Positions 38,801 through 48,706 of a DNA stretch of 64,000 nt are shown here, one piece after another. This DNA is from Rallus limicola. Lineage: Eukaryota > Chordata > Aves > Gruiformes > Rallidae. The DNA lies in assembly GCA_022605955.1 (NCBI GenBank), contig JAKCOZ010000005.1, positions 31,162,950 to 31,226,949 on the forward strand, written 5' to 3'. Below the pieces are notes generated by a model that ran no database searches, was not told the origin of the DNA, and worked only from the letters and a program-made list of their open reading frames with translations. Both the position numbers and the translations under genes were made by a program. Numbering within the stretch: position 1 is the first letter of the stretch; each line of letters opens with the position of its first letter.

Positions 38801-39021
38801 GCTATTTTAGTTGATGTGGAGAGCTATGAGGAGGCTGATGGATTCAGCAGCTGCAAAGTACAGGATCAGCTGTCTGGAAGACTGAGTGAAGTTGGCAGTT
38901 GGCAGCCAAATGGATACAACCCCTGTAGCCTAGGAAATTCCACAGTCAGTGCTACAGGACAGCCCATGAGAGGATGACAAAATCTTTACCTTAACACCAC
39001 TATGAAACTGTGTACAATAAA
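38801..39021 (+). other. Exon-like island (possible cryptic terminal exon)
   Basis: A pyrimidine-rich tract (38766-38782) leads to several AG acceptor candidates (38785-38786, 38794-38795, 38799-38800). Starting after the last one, 58 codons stay open in phase 0, the phase left by the AKAP6 donor at 5423. They end at TGA 38975-38977, and AATAAA follows at 39016-39021. The translated segment (AILVDVESYEEADGFSS at its start) is of normal composition, but I do not recognise it. It could be an unused exon, a terminal exon of a short isoform, part of an unknown transcript, or chance. Confidence 0.2.
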
Positions 39022-39498
39022 AATGTCTACTGAATATTTGAGATCAATGATTACAAAAAGTTGATTTGGAAATGGAGCTTTCTAAAAATCAGGCTATAAT
39101 AGCTTCTAATATGAAACTATATAGTGATAAAATGGGAAAGGATTTCCATGCTTATATTTGTAGGCTGTATATTATTGCATTGACCTGGAATTATGCATAT
39201 AGAAATAGAGACCAATGGATAAATGCTATTTTCTTACTGCTTAAATGTACGTATTTTATTTTATCTACCTGCCACTTCTGCTAAGAGCAACTGGCATTCA
39301 AGACAACAGTGAGGTACTATCTTGTAATACTCTGTTGTTTATATATAAATACGAAGTGTAAAAATGGCCCATGACAATTTGCTGCTGGTTTTTGCTCTAT
39401 CTGATGCTAAATCACCTGCCAGTATTTATGAAGAATGACAATAACACCATGTTGTACCAGGTCTTGATACTGAATTTCAGTAAAATGAGGAGCTTACA

Positions 39499-40250
39499 TA
39501 ATCATAGAATGTTAGGTTGAAAGGAACCTCAAAGATCATCTGGTCTAACCTTTCTTGGCTAAAGCCCTGGCTAGACAAGATAGCCCAGTACCCTGTCCAG
39601 CCAAAAGTAAAAGTCTCTAATGCTGGAGAATCCACCACTTCCCTGGGAAGATTATTGCAATAGTTTTTTGTGAAAAATTTTCCTCTGAAATTTCCCCAGG
39701 AGTATCTTGTGCCCAATACCCCTTATCTTTTCCATGCAAAAAAGAAGTCCCCATCTTCTTTGTAGCCACCCTTTAATTACTGGAAGATGGTGATGAGGTC
39801 ACTCCTAAGCCTTCTTTTCTCAAGGCTGAACAAAACCAATTGTCTCAGCCTTTCCTCTTATGTCAGGCTTCCTAGTCCTTTGGGCATCCTGCTGGCCCTT
39901 CTCTGGAACCTCTCCAGCCTGTCCACATATTTTTGTATAGTAGGGAGCAAAACTGAGCACAATTTTCCAAGTGTTGCCTGACAAGTGCTGAGTAGAATGT
40001 GACAATGACTATCTCTTCTGGCGACACCCTTGTTGATGTAGCTAGCATTCCATTGGTTTTCTTTGCCTCTGCAGCAAACTGTTCACTCACACTGAGCTTG
40101 TTATCCACCAGGACCCCTAGGTGCTTTCCCTGAACCCTGAACTGCTTTCCAGCCAGGTGAACCACAATCTGTGTTGCAGTCCTGGGTTGTTTTCCCAGTT
40201 ACAAGACCGTACCCTTGTCCTTGTTGAACTTCATAAGGTTCCTGTTAGCA
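39499..40250 (-). mobile_element. CR1 LINE, longest copy in the window (about 750 bp)
   Basis: Antisense copy with its 3' end at the left (taatcatagaatgttagg, then GAAAGGAACCTCAAAGATCA). The right end reaches the TTGTCCTTGTTGAACTTCAT segment upstream in the reverse transcriptase. On the minus strand, 40165 to 39872 is open and shows CR1 residues (HLGVLVDNKLSVSEQFAAEA, FYSALVRQHLENCAQF). The remaining frame is broken. It is truncated at the 5' end. Confidence 0.94.
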
Positions 40251-40646
40251 CCCTAAATGCTTTAAGAGCTGGCACTTCGTTTGTCTCTGGCTGAGATGGT
40301 AGTCTTATATGTTAAGATTAGCATTTGTGACCTTTACTTGGATGTGGATGAGGTCATCTTTAGGTTCTCTCCATGTTACTGAAACTGGCAAGGGCCATTA
40401 ATTATCTTGTTAGTACATAAAGTGTTTGGCTGCTGCTATGCTTGCAGTAGTCTGTAAGTACTTCATACTTTGCTTTTTGAGGGAAATGAGCAACTTGGAA
40501 CAAGCCATATAAAATTAATAGTATGTGTCATTGAATGTGTGCCTCTTTCAAACCTCTAGTGGTGCTGGATTTTGCATTTCTGTATAATGTTCTCTGAGTT
40601 GTTGTGGAGGGTTTGTCTACTTCAGAAATCTGCAATTAGCTCAAGA

Positions 40647-40714
40647 GAAAATTTATTTGTAGTATGGGTCTGAATTCTTGGAAAACTTATTTGTAGTATG
40701 GGTCTGAATTCTTG
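40647..40714. repeat. 34-bp tandem duplication, two copies
   Basis: Copy 1 (40647-40680) and copy 2 (40681-40714) are directly adjacent and identical except at the sixth base (T in copy 1, C in copy 2). The near-identity points to a recent duplication. Confidence 0.97.
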
Positions 40715-42178
40715 ATTTAGAGTATTATCTAGATTTATTAGCCGATATTTTCAGAACCTTATCTAATAATTGTCAGGATATATTTGCTCATTGTTAATAC
40801 TTTCCTTTTATGGCTTTGTGTTTTCAATCACTGTGATAATTCTTATGGCAGTGGAATTCAGCATGTAACTGTGTACAGCTGGAAAAGATGAAAACTTTTT
40901 TTGCAAGTTGGCACAAACTTAAGCTAATTCACGTGACTAGTCTAATTGAAGATATATTTATTATTTTTCTATAGATTGAGTCTACAAAGTTACAGTTACG
41001 GGGAAACAGTCTATTTCTTAATACCTGAAATTAAAGTGAAAGGGCTTTGTGTCCAGCAAGAAAAAGTATTAAGAACATTAGAGAATTGAATGCAAATTCT
41101 GTCAAACTAATTAACTAAAAATATTCTTTACAACATTTGAAACAACTTCTAGGTTGTATTTCTGATACAGCTGTGCTTTTCAGTCACGTTTCAGTTGTAG
41201 TTGGATACATGGATAATTTCCAAAGTTTGGAAAAGATTTTTCTAGGGGATTTTAGCTTTGTCTGTGTGCCTGTAGAATTAGATAAGTATGTATGATATGT
41301 TAACTAGAGCCTCCACTTGCTCACCTGGATGTGTGGTTATTTGAAGCCCTGAACATTTGCAGCCCTACGTGTTCTCAGACAAGGCTGTGTGTTTTGTATT
41401 TGCAAATGTAGAGGCTGGTTGCCACAACAAGGGCACTGAAGTTAGAGGGGAAGTGATAGCCTCTCTCTCAAGGCAGTCCAAATACTCTGTTCATTGGAAA
41501 TCCAGTGGTTTGTGCTCATTTCTGGCATTTCTGAGGGATACTCCTACAGGGGACCTGATTTAGCTGTCAGTGCTTTGTTAAAAATGAGTAATGACTGATA
41601 GTATGCAACCATAATAGTTTCTCAAGGGCTAGTGGGCTGTTTGTTGTACTAAAGTGTTTTAATATTATCTCGGCATTTGGTTTTGTTTTAATTTGTTACG
41701 TACCATACAACTAACGTATTCAATGGTTTGACTTCACATTCAGACTGAAGATACCAAATGCGAAATGATAAAAATGACTGTACTGCACCATTAAGTTAGA
41801 AAGACTCATTTTTACTGATTTTTGTGTTGTTCTGCTACACTCATCAAAACCACAAGAGTATCATCTGAGACATAAGGTTTCATTGTAATTGATAGAATTG
41901 TTTTGATAGCAAACTTGAAATGAATCAGAATTTTTGTTTTTTATCCTCATTCTTATTGATGATATATTACCTTTTACCTAAAAAGGACATTTCTCAAGGA
42001 TTTAAATAAAATAATTTCCTTATGGTTAAGGATTTTTTAAAAGAAATGTCTTAATTTAAAATATACTATTAAGTCACTTAAGCCATGGATGTTGGGAAAA
42101 AACCCCAAGCTTCTAGGATTCTGTGCTGATTTTTTCAGTATTTTAATCATATTGACTTACTTGTTTATAGCATGCATT

Positions 42179-42200
42179 AGACACAGAGTAGACACAGAGT
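42179..42200. repeat. 11-bp tandem duplication
   Basis: AGACACAGAGT occurs twice head to tail with no mismatch. A small local slippage or duplication event. Confidence 0.95.
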
Positions 42201-43107
42201 TTTCAAACAGAATTGTTATAAAGCAGTGTAGTTAGCTCAATAGTATATGCCTATCTATTCTTTAGACTTGTGATTTATCCTTTCACAAAGAAAATTAAGA
42301 CCAAATAATAAATATTTTATGCTGTATGCAACAGAGTTTAGAAACGGGAATATTAATTGTTCAATGTTGAGAATACCATCTCATCAAAACCTTACTTTTA
42401 TAACCTCGTAATTTACATTTTCCTGTCTGCTTTATCGACACAACTGCTCACAGCTTCTCTCCTCTCCCTATTTCTCCTTCTCCACCCATCATCTTCTGTT
42501 CAATTTTGAGTCCAGAACAAGACTATCTAAAAATTAGCACACTCTTGTCAATCAGCAATGGATCTCAGTAGTAGCTTATCTACATTGAGTCTGTCACAGA
42601 CTTTTGCCCTACTTGTCTGTAGAGGCTAGATTAAAAGGAAAATCTGTCTGAAATAATTTTGTTGATGAAGGTACAAATCAGATTCTTTGTGTTTTAACTG
42701 GCAGTGGGTGGGGCAGCGGGGGACGTAGAGGCAGAGAATGCATGGGGCAATCTTACCACTTTCATTCCTACTGCTGTCTTCTAGGATGTCACTTTACAGT
42801 GTTAGTTTTCTGCTTCTGATTCATGTGATCTTGTTGTGCCATCCTTCTTTACTGTATGCCATCTCTGCACTTACTGAGCAGTTCTGCCAAATAGGACAGC
42901 TGCTGCTTCAGTTGCTTTAGCATGGCCATAAATGAAAAATTTTAAAAATAAATAATTGAAAAATAGATCCCCAGATACATTAATTACACTATCTTTACTC
43001 TCTTAAATAATCTATTCTGCATTTAATAAAATGTAGTTGAAATGTAGAGCTGATCCATGAAAGATTGGTACTTGTAGCTAAATACCTCCTTTATTTTTCC
43101 ATTACAG

Positions 43108-43359
43108 GATATTTGTGAAGATATATCTGATCACGTTGAACAAATTCACGCACTACTAGAGACTGAGTTTTCCCTGAAGCTTCTGTCTTACTCTGTCAAT
43201 GTGATAGTGGATATCCATACAGTACAACTACTCTGGCACCAGCTACGTGTTTCTGTTCTGGTTCTGAGAGAGCGTATTCTCCAAGGACTACAAGACGCCA
43301 ATGGAAACTACACCAGGCAGACTGATATTCTGCAAGCATTTTCTGAAGAGACTAAGGAG
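43108..43359 (+). CDS. AKAP6: AKAP6 (mAKAP), second coding exon, residues 109-192
   Basis: Encodes 84 residues from DICEDISDHVEQIHALLE through LLWHQLRVSVLVLRERIL to ILQAFSEETKE. This continues the conserved N-terminal helical, spectrin-like region begun in the previous exon and is almost identical to the human protein as I recall it. The acceptor is strong (pyrimidine-rich, ends at 43107). The donor is GAG followed by gtatag, which departs from the consensus at +4, +5 and +6. The exon is 252 nt and phase 0 at both ends, so skipping it would remove residues 109-192 without a frameshift. It belongs to the long (alpha) isoform only. Confidence 0.97.
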
Positions 43360-46300
43360 GTATAGTAAATAAAATTTGAGAATTTAATCTATGTTTGAAG
43401 CAGCTCATCCATGATGTACATTTAAAATTGCTAGAATAACAGTTTTAAGGGTGGCTTACTTGTCTTCTAGATATTTTGTTAATTTTGTGTTTTAAGTGGC
43501 GTTGACTTATACCTGTTCTTCTTGAACCAAAGTAAAGCAAATTAATGTCAAGTTTCAGAAGTGTCATGCTAGTGGCTAGCAATGTTTTCTCCTGATTGAA
43601 ATATTTTTCATAAAGGATCTGAAACACAGAGCTGTATCTAGTCACTCAGGAATTTAAGGTTCATATCCAATTCAAAACTCAAATTTTATGTGCATTGTAT
43701 TCTTAAATTAAAAGCTTAGACATTTCCCTTTTTGTATACACAAATCTGAAGCTTACACAAGCTTTCCAAAAGTTTCCAGAGTAGGTCAACATTATTTTAA
43801 AGCAGAAAGCATGGACTTTAATTTGTTTGAGTGGCAATTCTGCAGCATGTTACTAAACAGTTATGCATTTTGTCCAAGAAACAATTATGCATGAATCATA
43901 CTTTTTTTTTAATCTAATGGGGTGTCAAATTCACATGTTTACTAGCTTTGTAAATCTGAATTCATTCAACTACAGTGCTTTTTCCTTTGAATTCATCACT
44001 GCTAAATTAGTGTCCTTCTAGACACTACTGACTAAGTTTTTAAAACTGAAAGAAGAGGTGTATTTTTAAAGGATAGGGTAACTAATCATTAATAGACAAA
44101 ACCTTAGCATTTAGATGATTCCTCATTTGCTGAAAGTCTTAAGATTAGGATAAAATGCTTTTGTTAGGATTAGATAAATTTACAGAAAGAGACCTCTAGG
44201 TCAATGCACTGAGATTCTGCGACCTGTGTTACAGAGGAGATCCGAAGTCCCCTAAACGTGTCCTGAATTTCAGATCACTCAAGTTTAAAGCAAATGTCCA
44301 TATTTCTGTGCTCCATATTGGGTTTTAAATTTGTCTTTGGCACAACAGAGTGGGTGGTGCTGAAATTAACACTCAGATATGCCCAGGCCTACCTTCGACA
44401 CCTCCTATTCCTGATGTATACATACCCAGTGCTTCAAATTCAGTTTCTGCTTTGCCATTGCTGATAAACCTTCTCTGGGAAATCTGAAAGAAACCCATAA
44501 TTATCTGAATATCCAGAGTGGTGAATTAGGGTGAAGTCATAATTTTATGACATGAACATGGAGATTTCAGACTATAAGGAAGGAGCAGATTCAGATACTA
44601 AGAAACAGGAAATGTCCCATCTGGGTCTGATTACAACTGCTATAAAATCATTCCCCAGTACAGGGGGAGGACTTACTGGGGAAACAGATTATTTTTCCAT
44701 GGGGGAAAAAACATGTTGCCAGATAATCTTATATGGCAGTAAAAAAGACAAAGTATCCTGACACAATTCTCTTTTTCCACTTCAACTAAATCATAAATAA
44801 TATTTGGTGAAATTAATGGCTAGCAATAGCAGGGACACAATATTAAGTTTCTGCTTTAATGCTTGAATAAGTTCCCAGAAATTGCTCTAAAGTTTTTAGC
44901 CTTCAGGTATTTACTCAAGGATTTCATCAGGTATAATGGTAGTGGCTTTATTTGACAGAAATAAATAAATAGAATGTAGAAACAACTGTATCTACTCTTA
45001 TGTACCTTTTTTGGCGTTTACCCCATATCCTCTCCCAAACAGGACTACATCATGGGACCAGTAAAGCTCATGAAACAAGTATTATCTGTTAGGGATTTTT
45101 GTGCATTTGTGAATTGTAAGACTGAGAAAACCTAGAAACCTTTGCCCATACAGATAACGCTTCCTTGGAGAATCATTCCCCTAATTTTCAGTACTCCTTA
45201 GGGATTATGAACAAGGAATGACAGCTTATTTTTTTCTCCTAATATTGAGAAGTCATCTGGTTTGAAATTACTAGAAGGAAACTCAGACACAACAAAGACT
45301 TCTACTTTGGAATTCATTACACTTAGAAGTAGGAAAGAAATTTTAAAAATAAATGTAGAAAACTAAGTAAAAATAGGAGGCATGATAACTTCCAGATGAG
45401 GAAGTCCCTATGCTGCTCATGGATGAAAGCTAGGAGTGCAGGTAGAAATGTTTTATGTACAAGAGTGTATGTATACCTATGTCTAATAATTCTGCTAGCA
45501 GAAAACATTTAGAACAGATCAATAAACAGAATACTGGACTAGGCAGAAATTTGATCTGAACCAGTACAGTAAATGCTATGCTTTTCTGTAGTCCGTGAAC
45601 CTATCATTTCAGAAAATGTTTGGCTCACTCCTTAAGTCAGCTGTCTTCTTCATAATACAGAGTGGCTTTGGCTGCCAAGGTTAACTGAGGAGCTCCATGG
45701 GAGAAGTGACCTGCCAAGGTTTCTGTCATGTCCACTGAGACTCTCTCATCTTGTTAATATTTGCAGCTCAGTTCACAGCCTGCATAGCCAGTGCAGTGCA
45801 ACTCACCCACATGGGCTGTATTTACAGTGTAGCTGCAGCACACATAAATGTGCACAAGCTAGCCTCAACATAATGAACAGGAATAATGCTGGTGGCGTAG
45901 CTGCCAAAATATGAAAGTGTACAGTGCAGACTGTACTGGCTTGATTAGGAACTCAGCCTATTAACTGTGAAGGAAGGAACTGTGCTTTTGGCTATCTCAG
46001 CAGCGCCATACTGAATAAAGTACCACCAGGAAAAAAGGGGGAAAAAAAAAAGTTTCATGGGGCAAACTGCCTGCCATGATGGAGATGTCACATTAAGAAA
46101 ATATTTTTAAAAAAACAAAAAAATTTGGAGATATATCGAAGGACCATTTCTCCTTCAGGAATAGAATTCCTGCATTAGTAGAATTCAGATATATATAAGA
46201 AGGGGGAAAAAGATTTCTTTCCAGCTGAACCGAACCTGTGAGCTTTATTTCACAATAGATAAAGCCAGGAAGTAGTGAAAGGAGCAGTATAAGGCTGTGT

Positions 46301-47344
46301 TATAGAAAATCCTGATATTCTCAAACAGCTGATAATGTTACAATATAAATATCTTACAAAATAAATTGGCTTGTTTGAAAGTGTGAAAAAATTCCAGTAC
46401 TGTGTGTGTTTAAATTCAAATACAAGAAGGTATTGAAAATAGTCATTAGAGGAAGCATTACTGTATGAAAAAGGACATTTTTTTAACTGAGGCATTTCTA
46501 TTGATAGGCATGCAAATAAATAAATGTAATATTTTTCTGAAATAAAAACAATAATAAAAATGTGGTAATATTGGTATGAAATAATACTCCTCTGAAGCAC
46601 ACATTTAAGAGTCTGCTTGGAAAATGACCAAGCAAGATGGTTTAATACACATGATTGTAAATTTTATTAATGTTAATAAACATATTTTTAAGAGACGAAG
46701 GAATGGAGCTCATTACTCAGGAGAAATGAAGGACCTGAGGGCCTTTTGATATATATACTGTTTTACAGTTTCTAATCTTTTCCTGAGATTAGAAGGAAAC
46801 TGCAGCTGTAATACTGATCATTGTTTAGTCATGATTTTCCTTAATAAATGTAGCTCCAGAAATATAAGTTTGACTGATTTATAGAAACTTCCCCTTTTAA
46901 TTCTGGGCTATCGACAGTGCACTTTTCATGGCAGAGGTTCTACATCTGAATAGAACATGCTAAATAAAAGATATTTTCAGTGTCCAAGACTATAGTTGAT
47001 AAATAACTTTCTAATAAATCATTTCTATAAATAACATCATTACCTGGAGCATTTTTTATATTTTTACTTTGAGTAATAAAAGTGGGTGGGTAGAGCACGG
47101 GGCTCAAACATTGTATGTTTATAGAAGATGACAAACAATAGCCTGCTTTATTAAGACTATTATTCTTGATACCAAAATCCAAGTAGTTTATTTTGGAAAA
47201 GGGACATAAGCCTGCCTCTGGAGGCAACTTCTAACAGGCATGAGGGAAAGGAATCCCTTCAAGGAACATGTTATATGTCCCCCAGGCAAGTGCAATACCA
47301 TGGAGAGAAGTATCCAGTACAGTTGCCTCTACTTTATCTCTGTA

Positions 47345-47654
47345 CTGACTCATGGATGGTGGCCAGTGCCCTGTGGGGGTGGTTATAGCAACAGAAACAG
47401 AGCAACTAGCAGTGCAGAGGCAAAACTATCTGGGCTGCCCCATTGTGCAAGATATTGCTGCCTGGCTGGAGAAACTGGTTGTGAAAGTATGTCATGTAGA
47501 TGCCCATGTACCCAAGGGCTGGGCCATGGAAGAACATCAAAAGAACCAGCAGGTGGATCAGACTGGCAAGATTAAAGTGGCTCAGGTGGATTTTAACTGC
47601 CGTATAATATCATGCTCTGTATATAAACTGGTGGAAGCTAGCCAGGAGGTGTGA
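47345..47654 (+). mobile_element. Endogenous retrovirus pol remnant (RNase H/integrase junction)
   Basis: An open frame (47352-47654) shows the end of an RNase H domain, with the CHVDAHVPKG segment, followed by the EEHQKNQQVDQ stretch typical of avian ERV pol where RNase H passes into integrase. It stops at a TGA (47652-47654). Most of integrase and any env are absent. The fragment lies in the same sense as AKAP6. It is a dead, heavily truncated copy; the subfamily was not resolved. Confidence 0.75.
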
Positions 47655-47905
47655 TCACTGCTCAGAAACAGACTGGGCATTGGTGGGGGTTTGCATGTGG
47701 TGAGCAATTGCATTTGTGCCTCACTTGCTAAATATACTAATATTATATAGTCTGAGCATTCTCTTCCTTTGTTGGCTAATTAAACTGTCTTTGCCTCAAC
47801 CCACAGGGTTGTTTTTTTTCCTATTCTTCTCATCCTCTTGGTGAGGGACGATTGAGCAAGCAACTACATGGCGCTTAGTTACCAACTGGAGTTAAACCAT
47901 GTCAG
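47655..47905 (+). mobile_element. ERV long terminal repeat remnant (3' LTR)
   Basis: Directly after the pol fragment, the segment from about TGTGATCACTG through GCATGTGGTGAGCAATTGCA, AATTAAACTGTCTTTGCCTC and CGCTTAGTTACCAACTGGAG to TTAAACCATG resembles a known type of short avian ERV LTR. It includes a polyadenylation signal ATTAAA at 47779-47784 in the sense direction. A purine-rich stretch (aggagg) just before the proposed left edge could be the polypurine tract. The edges are approximate; no matching 5' LTR was found in the window. Confidence 0.65.
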
Positions 47906-48706
47906 TCATCCAAATAAGTAACCAAAATATTTATAAACAATTTAAATTTGATCTTAAAATTTTATTTGCCACATTAAGATGGTCTCCTCCAGCTATGTCT
48001 GGGTTTCTGAGATTGAAGAACTTCCAATGAGAAGATGCTGACAGGGGACATGGCAGGCCAGAGGTTTAGGCTTCATGAGTATAGGTTTTTTTCCTTAAGC
48101 TGTGCTCCAAATATAGCAGATAAATCCTTACTTGAAAATGCAACAAAAAAGTCAAATGAAACAACCTCTGACCCATAAATACAGGAAGAAATATCTATTG
48201 TTCCTAGATGACACTTGGAAAAAACACTCTGGTGATCAACTGAAAGATCGTAATGCAGCATGGATTTCTCAGAACACAAGATTAACAAGGTGGCTGATAT
48301 ACTTAGTAGTCCCCAAGATCCCTTCCCTCCTGTTTGGGGTAGTTACCACAGGAAATACTACAAGTCAGTTGTATGGGATTTCTGAGTCTCCCCCCCTACA
48401 GAGCAAGTAGAACTGAACGCGGAATTTAAGGAGGAGAACACCAATATAAAAAGTGAATGACTGTTTTTAGGTAACTTGCTGCTCTGAACTGGAACTCGTC
48501 ATTTTTAATTTTATTGCCATTTTTCATTCCCAAACACTTCAGAATGGTTTGCTTATCTACAGGGTACTGCAAAAACAGACAGGTCAGTGCTGAATGCTTT
48601 TCTAGATGTTAGGCAGTAAAACATTGAAGTTGATAGTGTGTTACTTTGTGTGTGCTGTATATGAAATCAATTTTCTAAAAAAGTACCATTTCTTTGTCTA
48701 TTTCAG

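Larger units (their letters stand above)
5424..43107 (+). other. AKAP6: AKAP6 intron between coding exons 1 and 2 (37.7 kb)
   Basis: Bounded by the donor at 5424 and the acceptor tttttccattacag ending at 43107. It holds seven CR1 fragments (near 7.6, 11.2, 20.0, 29.2, 29.4, 36.9 and 39.5 kb), several A or T homopolymers, a TG microsatellite, a G-rich block at 21.0-21.1 kb, a 34-bp tandem duplication and an exon-like island at 38.8 kb. Long stretches (about 12-20 kb, 22-29 kb, 30-36.8 kb, 40.3-43.1 kb) are AT-rich with no recognised repeat or gene. The short open frames in them have no recognisable family. Large introns at the 5' end are typical of this gene. Confidence 0.9.
43360..48706 (+). 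other. AKAP6: AKAP6 intron between coding exons 2 and 3 (5.3 kb)
   Basis: Runs from the weak donor gtatag to the acceptor tctttgtctatttcag ending at 48706. It contains no CR1; the only recognised element is the ERV remnant at about 47.3-47.9 kb. The rest (43.4-47.2 kb and 47.9-48.7 kb) is unremarkable AT-rich sequence with short chance frames. The cardiac beta isoform of mAKAP lacks the residues encoded upstream, so an alternative promoter or first exon in this intron, or upstream of it, is possible. No such exon could be identified by eye. Confidence 0.85.
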
